Positions 15,077 through 23,667 are shown, numbered from the stretch's first letter. The stretch is DNA of 34,458 nucleotides from Bacillota bacterium (GCA_023435565.1 JAEYRN010000016.1:1-34458), one strand, 5' to 3'. Numbers and translations: made by a program. Notes: generated by a model from the letters alone, not told the origin.

Positions 15077-16225
15077 CTAATAAACGACACTTTCCCATTT
15101 TCTGTTTTTAATTGACTTATCAACCGCGTCCACGACCCTTTGAGCCATTAATCCGTCCCTGAAATCGGGACTGGCCTTTACCCCGTCTCTAACGGCCGTA
15201 ATTAAATCGTAAGCCTGGTTCACAAAAGTATCCCCGTAGCCGATGATATGACCGCAAGGCCACCAATTTTGCATAAAGGGATGCGTCCCTTCTCCCACTT
15301 GAATGGTACGAAATCCCTGCTGATTACTTGAATCTTCGTTTTTATAAAGTTGTAGTTCGTTCATCTTTTCCATGTCAAAGATAATTGTCCCTCTACTGCC
15401 GTTAATCTCGATCTTGTTTTGATTCCGGTGACCAGTCCCGAATCGCGTCATTTCAAAATATCCTAAAGTGTTTCTGTTTTTGAACCGGGCCAAAAAGGCA
15501 GTAGCGTCATCCACATCCACTTTCATCATCTTTTCACCCGGCTCGGCAATTAAACCGTCAACAAAAGCAGGTTCCGGGCGTTCGGTGACAAATGTTTCCG
15601 ACATTCCGGCAACTTCACTGATGTCTCCCACAAGAAACCTAGCGATATCTATGACATGAATCCCCAAGTCTCCGAGAGACCCAAAGCCGGCTTCTTCTTT
15701 GCGCAGCCTCCAGGTACATGGAAAATCCGGATTAATCAGCCAGTCTTGCTGATATATTCCACGGAAATGATAGAGTTCGCCAAGTCCCCCCTCATTAATC
15801 AACTGTTTGGCCAAAGCCAAAGCCGGTACTTTCCGGTAATTAAACCCAATCATATTCACTACTCCGGCTTTTTCAACCGCTTCAACCATTGCTTCAGCCT
15901 GTTCTAGAGTTAATGCCAAAGGTTTTTCACAAAGAACATGTTTTCCGGCTTTGGCAGCGGCTATGGCGATCGGCGCATGAAGATTGTTTGAAGCCGCAAT
16001 ATCGACCAAATCAATGTCGTCTCGATTAACAACTTGATGCCAGTCCATTACCGCCTCTTCCCAACCCCATCGTTTGGCGACTTCGGAAACATCTGTTTTG
16101 GCACAAAGTATTTTTTTAATAATCTTCACTCCGGGATCAAAAAAGATGGGTAAATCGGTATATCCGTGAGTATGGGCTTTCCCCATAAATTTTTGTCCGA
16201 TTAACGCCACTCTTATTGCTTTCAA
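15077..16225 (-). CDS. Gfo/Idh/MocA-family oxidoreductase
   Basis: A 382-aa NAD(P)-dependent sugar or cyclitol dehydrogenase-like protein. The N-terminal Rossmann fold starts M-K-A-I-R-V-A-L-I-G-Q-K-F-M-G-K-A-H; the family signature E-K-P-L-A-L-T lies at about 100-106; the C-terminal alpha/beta domain contains G-D-L-G-I-H-V-I-D-I-A-R, with the His-Asp pair usual near the active site. Cytoplasmic. Substrate cannot be told: the family covers inositols, glucose-fructose and amino-sugars. The start is a TTG with a GGAG-rich leader; a TAG lies in frame seven codons before, so no longer protein is possible. Appears to be a single gene at the edge of the accessory region. Confidence 0.88.
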   Translation of the reverse strand: MKAIRVALIGQKFMGKAHTHGYTDLPIFFDPGVKIIKKILCAKTDVSEVAKRWGWEEAVMDWHQVVNRDDIDLVDIAASNNLHAPIAIAAAKAGKHVLCEKPLALTLEQAEAMVEAVEKAGVVNMIGFNYRKVPALALAKQLINEGGLGELYHFRGIYQQDWLINPDFPCTWRLRKEEAGFGSLGDLGIHVIDIARFLVGDISEVAGMSETFVTERPEPAFVDGLIAEPGEKMMKVDVDDATAFLARFKNRNTLGYFEMTRFGTGHRNQNKIEINGSRGTIIFDMEKMNELQLYKNEDSSNQQGFRTIQVGEGTHPFMQNWWPCGHIIGYGDTFVNQAYDLITAVRDGVKASPDFRDGLMAQRVVDAVDKSIKNRKWESVVY

Positions 16226-16431
16226 ATTCTCTCCACTCCTCTATGATAAATATTCTCTAATGGAAATTTTCTATAGAAAGATTCATGAAAATGCCGATAA
16301 TTAACAAGCCTAAAAAGCAACCGAAAAATAAAATTAACCGTCAAGCCACGGAAAAAACAATTAACTATGATGAGCAGGTATGCAATATAGATTATTAACT
16401 CATATGTCGTAATCTCACCGATTTTTAACAA
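16222..16431 (-). CDS. Doubtful small membrane peptide upstream of the oxidoreductase
   Basis: A 69-codon frame with a TTG start four bases after AGGAG, one hydrophobic stretch (about 11-30) and a basic rest. Its TGA overlaps the oxidoreductase start as TTGA, which could mean coupling. The start context is weak, there is no recognised family and the second half reads through the oxidoreductase leader. More likely noise than a gene. Confidence 0.2.
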   Translation of the reverse strand: MLKIGEITTYELIIYIAYLLIIVNCFFRGLTVNFIFRLLFRLVNYRHFHESFYRKFPLENIYHRGVERI

Positions 16432-16479
16432 ATTTCTCCTTCCATTTTAAATCTCATCAATTTGTTAATGATTTTTGCT

Positions 16480-17082
16480 TCAAATTCCCTTTTCCTGCTC
16501 AATTTCAAATTGCAACGGGGCAAAATCAAAGGTCCTCTCAATTCCGCCGGAACTTACAATCCTAGGATTCTCAAGCGTTATCAACCCGTTTCCGGAGCCG
16601 ATGACAATAAAGTTAAGCCGCATCAAGGTAATTTCGTTACCGCTGAAAGATTTGGAACGGATACCGGAAATATTAACGGCTAAACCCTTTTGATTATCGA
16701 TGACACCTCTGTTCCACTCGGCCAAATCTTGTTCCTCGACTAAAAAGGTACCCCTCGAAACGTAAACTAACCTGAGCTGTTCAGGATCATACTTCACATC
16801 CGTCCTGAACCTCTGGATGTCATTCAAATTATAAGCAAACAAGTCCAAATTTACAACCTGTCCCTGGAACCAACGGCCCGGGCTGCCAAAACCGAGCCTG
16901 GTCGTTAAAACGGGTATATCCATTTGACCATTCATGGTAAGCGGCTTGAAATCCACTCCGCTATTGAAAATTTTAAAATTATCGCTCTTAGTTTTATCTT
17001 CGAAGTCGGCCGAAACCGCCGTTATAACTGAACAGCCGATTAGTATTAAAAGTATGGCAAAATTGATTGTTTTGTGTTTCAT
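16480..17082 (-). CDS. Secreted cohesin-like domain protein
   Basis: A 200-aa exported protein. Residues 1-25 are a signal peptide (K-H-K, hydrophobic core, A-V-S-A cut). The mature part fits a cohesin-type beta sandwich: F-Q-G-Q-V-V-N-L-D-L-F-A-Y-N-L, V-K-Y-D-P-E-Q-L-R-L-V, a middle with I-S-G, and L-M-R-L-N-F-I-V-I-G-S-G-N-G at the end. Cohesin folds bind dockerins but also occur in surface proteins that have nothing to do with cellulosomes; no dockerin is in the window. It starts 37 bases after the TonB-like gene and is probably co-transcribed, so it may work in the periplasm or at the outer membrane. Confidence 0.7.
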   Translation of the reverse strand: MKHKTINFAILLILIGCSVITAVSADFEDKTKSDNFKIFNSGVDFKPLTMNGQMDIPVLTTRLGFGSPGRWFQGQVVNLDLFAYNLNDIQRFRTDVKYDPEQLRLVYVSRGTFLVEEQDLAEWNRGVIDNQKGLAVNISGIRSKSFSGNEITLMRLNFIVIGSGNGLITLENPRIVSSGGIERTFDFAPLQFEIEQEKGI

Positions 17083-17119
17083 AAAGACCTCGCTTATTGA
17101 CGGCTTTCTCCAACCTTGC

Positions 17120-17887
17120 CTAAGATCGGGTTTTAGAGTCTAAAAACTTAACTGATGCTCCGATATGAATATCGAAAGAAAAAGTTAGGTCAATGTAATA
17201 GCCTTTGTTTATCGGCGTAAACTTCCACTTCCGTTCGATCGAAGAAGTAGCCGCGTAGTCTAGCCGTACATCTCCGGATGATTTTGTTACTATTACCAAC
17301 TCCAGTTTACCGCCGGCGTTGACCAGGATCCGTACAGCTACCTTCCCTCCTTTTCCTTCTTTAAGAGCGGCGGGAGGATAGGTTGGCATAGATCCGATAA
17401 TTTTAACCATTGCCTCTCCCGTTCCGAAACTATGTGGTCCACCGGTACCAGAATTTTCGGAACCGGTTATTTCCTCGATATCCCCGCTGAATGCGCTTTG
17501 ATTTTCCGGCTTTTTGGCGGGATCGTCGGACGCCGCAACCTCTTCCTTTTCAGGAAGTATTGCGGCATCATCTGAAGGTTGATTCGGTTTAACAGCGGAT
17601 TTTAGATCCACATTCTCGCTGGAGGCGCTTTGATTTTTAGGCATTTTCATGAGAGTATCGGCAGCCGCAACCTTTTGCGGCTGCCATTTCCCCGGAGTGT
17701 TTAGCTCCACTGATATCCGCCTGCTCTTGTTTTCGGAGGAGATCTCTACAAGACCTACATGTAATTCTTCTAATACCTGTTTTTTCTGAGCCGGAATACC
17801 TGGTAAACAAATTGTCAATAAAAGAAAATGAATTATTAACGAAACAAATACTGCAACAAGATAATTTTTCTGCTCCGTAAAATTCAT
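17120..17887 (-). CDS. TonB-family protein
   Basis: A 255-aa protein with TonB architecture: an N-terminal membrane anchor (about 9-29), a Pro/Ala/Glu-rich low-complexity periplasmic span with two similar K-x-P-x-N-Q-S-A-x-S blocks, and a C-terminal TonB domain (about 165-248) with Y-P-P-A-A-L-K-E-G-K-x-G-K-V-A-V-R and later A-A-T-S-S-I-E-R-K-W-K-F-T-P. TonB carries energy from the inner membrane to outer-membrane receptors, so the gene implies a diderm cell. ExbB and ExbD are not nearby. Spacing to the cohesin-like gene suggests a two-gene unit. An 11-bp inverted repeat lies before its start. Confidence 0.82.
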   Translation of the reverse strand: MNFTEQKNYLVAVFVSLIIHFLLLTICLPGIPAQKKQVLEELHVGLVEISSENKSRRISVELNTPGKWQPQKVAAADTLMKMPKNQSASSENVDLKSAVKPNQPSDDAAILPEKEEVAASDDPAKKPENQSAFSGDIEEITGSENSGTGGPHSFGTGEAMVKIIGSMPTYPPAALKEGKGGKVAVRILVNAGGKLELVIVTKSSGDVRLDYAATSSIERKWKFTPINKGYYIDLTFSFDIHIGASVKFLDSKTRS

Positions 17888-17903
17888 TTTCCACTCTCCA
17901 ACT

Positions 17904-17951
17904 ATATATGTTGCAATATATTTAGATGAAGTTCTTTACTGCAACATATAT
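17904..17951 (-). promoter_or_regulatory. Inverted repeat in the TonB-gene leader
   Basis: Perfect 11-bp arms ATATATGTTGC (17904-17914) and GCAACATATAT (17941-17951) with a 26-base gap, ending 16 bases before the TonB start. It could be a repressor operator pair or a leader hairpin that affects translation. Confidence 0.4.
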
Positions 17952-18017
17952 TCCTTGATTCATAAAATGAAGAAAATACCACAGTTTGTTAATTCACATC
18001 CGAACATACGGTTTTAG

Positions 18018-18178
18018 CCCTCAATCTATCTTTCTCCCGGCATCGGTAGAAACGAAACGCAATGTCATGATGCAAAAAAACAAACCAAGGAGTTAAATCC
18101 TGATATCTTTTTCTTTTTAAAAAGCAGCGGAGCAATGCAGTTCGTTTCTCCACTTGGGGGAGAAAGATAGAATGAGGG
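18018..18178. repeat. MITE-like element with 21-bp inverted ends
   Basis: Ends are near-perfect inverted repeats: CCCTC at 18018 reading through TCTATCTTTCTCCC to 18038, and its complement GGGAGAAAGATAGA at 18158 through 18178; 20 of 21 positions pair. A second pair GAAACGAA (18049-18056) / TTCGTTTC (18141-18148) lies inside. The centre has no coding frame. The form fits a miniature inverted-repeat element or a long RNA hairpin. No certain target-site duplication was found. Confidence 0.6.
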
Positions 18179-18274
18179 GGGATCCAATATTATCTGTATG
18201 CTGAGCAAACTTGATAATCATGATAATATATCCAAAAGTTCGTTTGAAAATCTTATCACAATAAATAATGTATG

Positions 18275-18313
18275 TTTACCCCGGCTCGCTTTTGAGGGCA
18301 GAGCCGGGGTAAA
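18275..18313 (-). terminator. Terminator-like hairpin after the Pal/ankyrin lipoprotein gene
   Basis: A perfect 13-bp stem TTTACCCCGGCTC / GAGCCGGGGTAAA with a 13-base loop, 17 bases after the leftward stop. The following T tract is weak on the minus strand, so it may act as an mRNA 3' end stabiliser as well. Confidence 0.6.
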
Positions 18314-18329
18314 AAATAGACGTTGAAAT

Positions 18330-19226
18330 TTATTTTATCGTCTCCGCCAGCACCTGATCACTGGAAAGCTTGGTGTCCCAGATTAAAATATCCACCCGCC
18401 GGTTATGACCCATGGAAGCTTCGTCATGTCCTTTCTTTAACGGGTGATCCTTGCCGTAAGCATATACAATAAAATGATCCCCGGCAACACCCGCCTTAGT
18501 CAAATATTCTTTTACCGAAACAGCGCGGCGGGCGGATAACTCAATGTTATAATCCCGACTGCCGCGTTCATCGGCATGAGCCCCCATAATAACATAAAGT
18601 TCAGGATGGGCTTTTAAAATTGCCAGATTATTATCTAATGCTTTTATTTGGTCAGCCCGGATTTCCGATCTATCAAAATCAAAAAAGATTGACGCTAACT
18701 TTTCATTAAGTGAAGTAATAGCATTTTGGGTTGGAGGCGCCGGTGTTTCCGGAGCTGGAGTAACAGTCACAGTCGGGGCTGTTTTTCCCCAATTACTTAA
18801 TAAGTCAACCATTGCAGTTTGATTATTATCCCGGGCAATTTGTAAAGCAGTTTTACCATTATTAGCGGCGGCATTTAAATCAGCTCCGTTTTCCAAAAGG
18901 AGCTTGGCAACTTCAATATGACCTTTTTCGGCGGCGTACATTAAAGCTGTTTTACCGTCTTGATCTTTGGCATTAACGTCCACGCCCTTGTAAATCAATA
19001 ACTTGGCAATATCCGTATGGCCAAAATAGGCTGCCAACATCAACAGCGTTTTTCCGTCTTCAGCTTTTGAGTTCGGACTCACTCCCTGGTCGAGCAGGTT
19101 TTGTACTTTAGCTGTGTTACCACTGGCTACGGCATTACCTATTTCTTTTTCTTTGTTGGAACAACCCGCCATAAAAACCATCCCGATTATCGCCATTACT
19201 ACCGCAAACTTAGAAAAGATTTTCAT
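18330..19226 (-). CDS. Lipoprotein with ankyrin repeats and a Pal/OmpA domain
   Basis: A 298-aa lipoprotein. Signal peptide ends in F-M-A-G-C, with lipidated Cys22. Residues about 30-145 hold three ankyrin repeats (D-G-K-T-L-L-M-L-A-A-Y-F-G-H; D-G-K-T-A-L-M-Y-A-A-E-K-G-H; N-G-K-T-A-L-Q-I-A-R). A Pro/Thr linker follows, then an OmpA/Pal peptidoglycan-binding domain (about 180-290) with I-F-F-D-F-D-R-S-E-I, G-A-H-A-D-E-R-G-S-R-D-Y-N and N-R-R-V-D-I. Pal tethers the outer membrane to peptidoglycan; here the usual short linker is replaced by a protein-binding ankyrin module, an uncommon combination. Start ATG with GGAG upstream. Single gene with its own hairpin terminator. Confidence 0.88.
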   Translation of the reverse strand: MKIFSKFAVVMAIIGMVFMAGCSNKEKEIGNAVASGNTAKVQNLLDQGVSPNSKAEDGKTLLMLAAYFGHTDIAKLLIYKGVDVNAKDQDGKTALMYAAEKGHIEVAKLLLENGADLNAAANNGKTALQIARDNNQTAMVDLLSNWGKTAPTVTVTPAPETPAPPTQNAITSLNEKLASIFFDFDRSEIRADQIKALDNNLAILKAHPELYVIMGAHADERGSRDYNIELSARRAVSVKEYLTKAGVAGDHFIVYAYGKDHPLKKGHDEASMGHNRRVDILIWDTKLSSDQVLAETIK

Positions 19227-19517
19227 CTCTTTTCTCCACCTTTCTTTAGAATTTTTTTCCTGAGTAAAATCTCAGTAAATACTCGAAAAAATTAGGTTGT
19301 CGCCTTCTGTTATATATAGCTTATAATAATTTATACATTAAATCAACGATTTAACACCTTTTCCTCTCTTTTAACTAATTTTTTTGTCAATTATTTATTT
19401 TGTGCTTTTTTCCATTAAATGTTTGCCATTTCAAACTTAATAACTTATTCGTTCAGTATACAACATTTATGGTTTCTGACCCGAAATTGCTACACTTTTT
19501 ACTTAATATAAATAAAG
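19227..19517. other. Intergenic region, nothing beyond promoter space
   Basis: AT-rich stretch between the ahcY terminator and the lipoprotein gene. It must contain the lipoprotein promoter, but no -35/-10 pair stands out and there is no open frame or structured element. Confidence 0.4.
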
Positions 19518-19538
19518 AGCTCCCTGAAAACAGGAAGC
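19518..19538 (-). terminator. Rho-independent terminator of ahcY
   Basis: On the minus strand, GCTTCCTG-TTTT-CAGGGAGC (one G-U pair) followed by a T-rich tail, 66 bases after the ahcY stop. Confidence 0.6.
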
Positions 19539-19567
19539 CCCATTGATCCATTTTAAACTATTTTTTT

Positions 19568-19602
19568 GTTTCACACTTCACCCTTCACTCTTCACACTTC
19601 AG
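19568..19602 (-). repeat. Heptad repeat (GTGAAGN), five units
   Basis: Starting one base after the ahcY stop on the minus strand: CTGAAGT, GTGAAGA, GTGAAGG, GTGAAGT, GTGAAAC. Exact seven-base period; related to the GTAAAGG heptads at 7552 and 14587. Confidence 0.7.
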
Positions 19603-19603
19603 G

Positions 19604-20860
19604 TCATGTTCCCATATCATAGCTGGCCAAATACTTAACTTGTTCCGGAGTAAGTTTCTCCAATTTCACATTCATGCTCGCCAATTTCAGCCTAGCAATT
19701 TCCTGGTCGATTGCTTCAGGAACCGGATAGACTTTCTTCTCCAAACTCTTTGCGTTTCGGTACATATATTCGGCGGATAAAGCCTGATTGGCAAAACTCA
19801 TATCCATCACGACCGCCGGATGTCCCTCTGCTGCTGCCAAATTGACCAAACGTCCTTCAGCCAATAATCTAATCCGACGCCCATCATTTAAAATATATTC
19901 TTCCACATTCTCTCTGGCTTGGTGCTTTTCTTTAGACAATTTTTCCAAGGCCGGGATGTTAATCTCCACATCAAAATGGCCGGAATTACAGATTATAGCT
20001 CCGTCTTTCATCACTTTTAAATGCCGCTCATCTATTACACTGGTATTTCCGGTAACGGTTACAAAAATATCGCCAATCCGGGCGGCTTCATCCATATCCA
20101 TAACCCGGAAACCATCCATTACCGCTTCCAACCCTTTTAAAGGATCGATCTCCGTTACTACCACATTAGCTCCGGCGCCTCTGGCTCTCATGGCAAGGCC
20201 CCTACCGCACCAACCATATCCGGCGACCACAAAAGTGGTTCCGGCGATCAGAAAATTAGTGGCCCGTAAGATACCGTCAATAGTCGATTGACCGGTGCCG
20301 TAACGATTGTCAAACATATGCTTGGTTAAAGCGTCATTGACTGCGATAATCGGATACTTTAAGACGCCTTGTTTCTCCATGGCCTTTAAACGGATTACAC
20401 CGGTGGTGGTTTCCTCGGTCCCTCCGATTACATTGGCGATTAATTCGGCGCGTTTGGTATGCAATGTATTGACCACATCAGCGCCGTCATCCATGGTAAT
20501 CTGAGGTTTAGTGTCAAGCACCTGATTGATGTGACGATAATATACTTCTTCGTTTTCACCCCGGATTGCATAAGTGGAAATTTCATAGACTAAGTTTAAA
20601 GCTGCGGCAACCGAATCCTGAGTGGATAGGGGATTGGACGCGCAAAGGGCCACTTCAGCCCCGCCTGCTTTTAAGGTCCGCATCAAGTTCGCAGTTTCGG
20701 TGGTAACATGCAAACAAGCTCCAACTCTTAAGCCTTTTAGCGGTTTCTCTTTCTCCCATTTATTACGAATCGAAGCCAATACCGGCATACTTGCGTCAGC
20801 CCATTCGATCCGGCGTTTCCCTTCTTGAGACAATGCTGCGTCTTTGTAATCACCTGACAA
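19604..20860 (-). CDS. ahcY: Adenosylhomocysteinase (S-adenosyl-L-homocysteine hydrolase)
   Basis: A 418-aa NAD-dependent enzyme that splits S-adenosylhomocysteine into adenosine and homocysteine, ending the methyl cycle in the cytoplasm. Seen: the substrate-binding region C-L-H-V-T-T-E-T-A-N-L (about 49-59), N-P-L-S-T-Q-D, the D-D-G-A-D block, the Rossmann motif V-V-A-G-Y-G-W-C-G-R-G (about 213-223), and the C-terminal M-D-M-S-F-A-N-Q-A-L segment. Length is that of the short bacterial/archaeal type without the 40-residue insert. The start is a TTG with GGAGTGA at proper distance; no ATG fits. No SAM or SAH riboswitch is seen in the 83-base gap upstream. It is followed by heptad repeats and a terminator. 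Confidence 0.95.
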   Translation of the reverse strand: MSGDYKDAALSQEGKRRIEWADASMPVLASIRNKWEKEKPLKGLRVGACLHVTTETANLMRTLKAGGAEVALCASNPLSTQDSVAAALNLVYEISTYAIRGENEEVYYRHINQVLDTKPQITMDDGADVVNTLHTKRAELIANVIGGTEETTTGVIRLKAMEKQGVLKYPIIAVNDALTKHMFDNRYGTGQSTIDGILRATNFLIAGTTFVVAGYGWCGRGLAMRARGAGANVVVTEIDPLKGLEAVMDGFRVMDMDEAARIGDIFVTVTGNTSVIDERHLKVMKDGAIICNSGHFDVEINIPALEKLSKEKHQARENVEEYILNDGRRIRLLAEGRLVNLAAAEGHPAVVMDMSFANQALSAEYMYRNAKSLEKKVYPVPEAIDQEIARLKLASMNVKLEKLTPEQVKYLASYDMGT

Positions 20861-20943
20861 TGTTCATCACTCCATTTACAAAATTAATCCAATATAAATA
20901 ATCAAAAAACATTATACCATAAAACTCGGCCTCATTAAAATAA

Positions 20944-22569
20944 TTAAGCAGCATTCCGGTTAAACCAGTTTTTCCATATTGACACCGGAGCGCTATGAAT
21001 AAACCTAATTCTATTCTTTAACTCAGGTTTTATTTTTCCGCCAAGCTGAATTAGGTATTCAATACACGAATCACGTTGAAATACTGAAGTGTCATAACGG
21101 TCAATCGCCTTTAAAAATGCTTGATACCCATCTCCGCCAATTGCCATAAATGAATTTGTGGCAATACGATAAACCCTTTCCGGATCGATCGGTTCTCCTT
21201 TAATCAAGATATCTTCACATTTACCGATTTTAGTGTTAATGGTAAAACTTATTCCTTCGGAAACCTGGGGAAAAGCTCCTTTCCCCGGAGTAGTGGCAAT
21301 GTAATCAAATAAGGGAAGAAGGTCGGACCCCTTGATGCTCACTACCACTACCGAATTGTCAAAGGGCAATATTTCATAAATTGTTTTCTTGCAAATGGTT
21401 CCCGCAGGTAAATCAGCACGGATACCCCCGCCGTTCTGAATAGCAAAGTCAGTGTTTAGGCATTTAGTCTGCCACAACATCGCATCCGCTACTAAATTTC
21501 CTAAAGCTGTTTCTTCTTTTCTTACATTACCCTGGGAAAAAACCGCTTCAGCAGTACCGATAACTTCTGATAGAACCTGATCAACCTTTTCGGCATAAGG
21601 TTTTAAAAGGTTTAACAATGATTGATCTTCTTTAATCTCAGTAGCGATAAATCTTGATTCCGAACCGCCATCTAACATTTTTACCTTTTCTTGAAGATTT
21701 ACCGGTATTAATTCCCATTTAAAGCCGGTAACCTTTTTATTTTCAATTATCATGATACCCTTTCCAAGATAAAGCCCCCAACATTTAGCTTGAACAATCG
21801 GGACCTTGTTAATGTAAAGGGGCTCATTCAATTGAGTATGGGAGTGCCCGTCCACAATAAGGTCGATTCCGGGGACCATTTTGGCTAATCTCTTTGAACC
21901 GGTTTCATCAGTAGGGTCGATCCCCAAATGGACCAGTGCTATCACCAGATCCGCTTTTTTGCGCAGCTTCGGCACAAGCGTTTGGGCAACCTTCACTTCA
22001 TCTTCAAAAATGAATTTTTTAACATTTTCCGGATTTCCTACTATTTCAGCGGTTTTAGTAGTCAATCCAAGGATAGCCACTTTGAATCCTTTATATTTTT
22101 TAATGATATATGGTTTGGCAATGGTTTTTCCCGAAATATCTTTTACGTTGGCTGAGAGAAACGGGAAATCGGCTGCCTTCATTTGATTTGCCAGCACTTC
22201 GGGGGAATTGTCAAATTCATGATTTCCTAAAGTTACCGCATCATAACCAAGATAATTATATCCTAATATTTCCGGTTCAGCTTTGAAAAAGTTTGACTCG
22301 GGACGGCCGGTATTAAAATCACCGGCGTCAAGTAATAATACATTTTGATATTGATTTCGGATTTGTTGTACCAAGGTAGCCCGGGCAGGTAATCCGCCTA
22401 CATCGGGTGCGGGGTATTCAAAAAACTTCAGCGGATGTCCATGAGTATCATTGGTGTGTAAGATTACCAGCTCTGTTGTATAAGGGGCTGCAGCGCCAAC
22501 AGATGAAAACGCAATAATTGTCACCAACAACATTGTCAAACAAAAAGTGCCTGCCTTACTAAACTTCAT
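20944..22569 (-). CDS. Secreted 5'-nucleotidase / UDP-sugar hydrolase family protein
   Basis: A 541-aa exported metallophosphoesterase of the UshA/5'-nucleotidase family. The ATG at 22569 is used: it has GGGAGG seven bases upstream and begins a clean signal peptide (M-K-F-S-K-A, hydrophobic core, V-G-A-A-A). Metal-site motifs follow in order: H-T-N-D-T-H-G-H, L-L-L-D-A-G-D, T-L-G-N-H-E-F-D, I-A-L-V-H-L-G and V-D-G-H-S-H-T. The C-terminal 5'-nucleotidase domain has N-G-G-G-I-R-A-D-L-P, the L-P-F-D-N-S-V segment and N-S-F-M-A-I-G-G-D-G-Y. It releases nucleosides and phosphate outside the cytoplasm. It precedes ahcY by 83 bases on the same strand; a shared nucleoside theme is possible but a common transcript is not shown. 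Confidence 0.9.
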   Translation of the reverse strand: MKFSKAGTFCLTMLLVTIIAFSSVGAAAPYTTELVILHTNDTHGHPLKFFEYPAPDVGGLPARATLVQQIRNQYQNVLLLDAGDFNTGRPESNFFKAEPEILGYNYLGYDAVTLGNHEFDNSPEVLANQMKAADFPFLSANVKDISGKTIAKPYIIKKYKGFKVAILGLTTKTAEIVGNPENVKKFIFEDEVKVAQTLVPKLRKKADLVIALVHLGIDPTDETGSKRLAKMVPGIDLIVDGHSHTQLNEPLYINKVPIVQAKCWGLYLGKGIMIIENKKVTGFKWELIPVNLQEKVKMLDGGSESRFIATEIKEDQSLLNLLKPYAEKVDQVLSEVIGTAEAVFSQGNVRKEETALGNLVADAMLWQTKCLNTDFAIQNGGGIRADLPAGTICKKTIYEILPFDNSVVVVSIKGSDLLPLFDYIATTPGKGAFPQVSEGISFTINTKIGKCEDILIKGEPIDPERVYRIATNSFMAIGGDGYQAFLKAIDRYDTSVFQRDSCIEYLIQLGGKIKPELKNRIRFIHSAPVSIWKNWFNRNAA

Positions 22570-22701
22570 CCAATCGCCTCCCGCTAATAAATTTAACATT
22601 GTAATTTTTCCCAGCAATTATATCTTACCTCATCTTTGTATGGAATTAAACACTCTTCTTTAGACAATTAAAAAGCTGTACCTCAATTTGTTTCATTATA
22701 G

Positions 22702-22726
22702 AAAAAACCAAGGCGTTTACCTTGGT
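22702..22726 (-). terminator. Rho-independent terminator of the dapB-dapA operon
   Basis: On the minus strand, ACCAAGG-TAAACG-CCTTGGT followed directly by a run of T. It lies 45 bases after the dapA stop. Confidence 0.9.
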
Positions 22727-22770
22727 CAATCACTCCCGGCTTATGGCTCCCCAACTCCTGACAACTTTTC

Positions 22771-23655
22771 TTAAAGCAACCCCAAATTCTTTAACACATC
22801 CCGCATGACTTCAGTTTCTTTTTCGGAAGCCTCAACCAGCGGTAATCTCAAGCCACCGACTTTCAATCCCACTAAATTACAGGCGGTTTTAACCATTATC
22901 GGGTTGGTATTGATAAACAAAGTCCTAAAAAGCGACCCCAAACCGGCATTAATTTCAGTTGCTTTTGCGATTTCGCCTCGTTCATAGGCGGTAACCATCT
23001 CATTAATTTTACGGCCGGCAATATGTCCGGCGACGCTGATAACTCCAACCCCGCCAACACTCAATATCGGTAATGTCAAAGCGTCATCGCCGCTATATAT
23101 CATAAAATCAGAGGGTGTTTTTTCAAAAATCTCGCTCACCTGGGCAAGATTCCCCGAAGATTCCTTAACCCCAACTACATTTTCGATCTCCGCCAGCCTT
23201 ACCATAGTATCGACACTGATATTGACACCGGTCCGGCCGGGAATATTGTAGATAATTACCGGTAGAGAAGTGGCCCCGGCGATCTCTTTGAAATGCCGGT
23301 ATAATCCTTCTTGGGAAGGCTTATTATAATATGGAGCAACTAATAACAGCCCGTCTACTCCGGTCTTTTCAGCTTCTTTGGTCAGCTCAATACTTTCAGC
23401 GGTATTATAGGAACCAGTTCCTGCAATTACCGTACCTTTGCCTCCGATAGCTTCTACAACCGTCCGGAAAAGATTTAACTTTTCCTTTTTAGACAAGGTT
23501 GGCGATTCACCGGTAGTCCCGGAAACTACTACTCCGTCGGAACCCGATTCAATTAATCTACCTACCAATTCCTGGGTCCGTTGATAATCAACTTCTAAAT
23601 CTTGATTAAATGGCGTTACCATAGCTGTTAATACTTTACCGAATTTCACCACCAT
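22771..23655 (-). CDS. dapA: 4-hydroxy-tetrahydrodipicolinate synthase
   Basis: A 294-aa TIM-barrel aldolase that condenses pyruvate with aspartate semialdehyde, the first dedicated step to lysine and dipicolinate. Active-site residues line up with the E. coli enzyme at an offset of three: T-T-G-E at 47-50, Tyr136 in I-I-Y-N-I-P-G-R-T-G, and the Schiff-base Lys164 in V-G-V-K-E-S-S-G. ATG with GGAGG upstream, 12 bases after the aspartokinase stop. Last gene of the operon, followed by a strong terminator. Its product feeds both DapB and, in the mother cell, dipicolinate synthase. Confidence 0.96.
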   Translation of the reverse strand: MVVKFGKVLTAMVTPFNQDLEVDYQRTQELVGRLIESGSDGVVVSGTTGESPTLSKKEKLNLFRTVVEAIGGKGTVIAGTGSYNTAESIELTKEAEKTGVDGLLLVAPYYNKPSQEGLYRHFKEIAGATSLPVIIYNIPGRTGVNISVDTMVRLAEIENVVGVKESSGNLAQVSEIFEKTPSDFMIYSGDDALTLPILSVGGVGVISVAGHIAGRKINEMVTAYERGEIAKATEINAGLGSLFRTLFINTNPIMVKTACNLVGLKVGGLRLPLVEASEKETEVMRDVLKNLGLL

Positions 23656-23667
23656 AATCCTCCTCCT

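Noticed and set aside
19788..20291. Rightward frame opposite ahcY
   Set aside because: Shadow of the ahcY codons on the other strand; no ribosome site.
20861..20943. SAM or SAH riboswitch upstream of ahcY
   Set aside because: The gap is short and AT-rich, with no junction elements of those classes.
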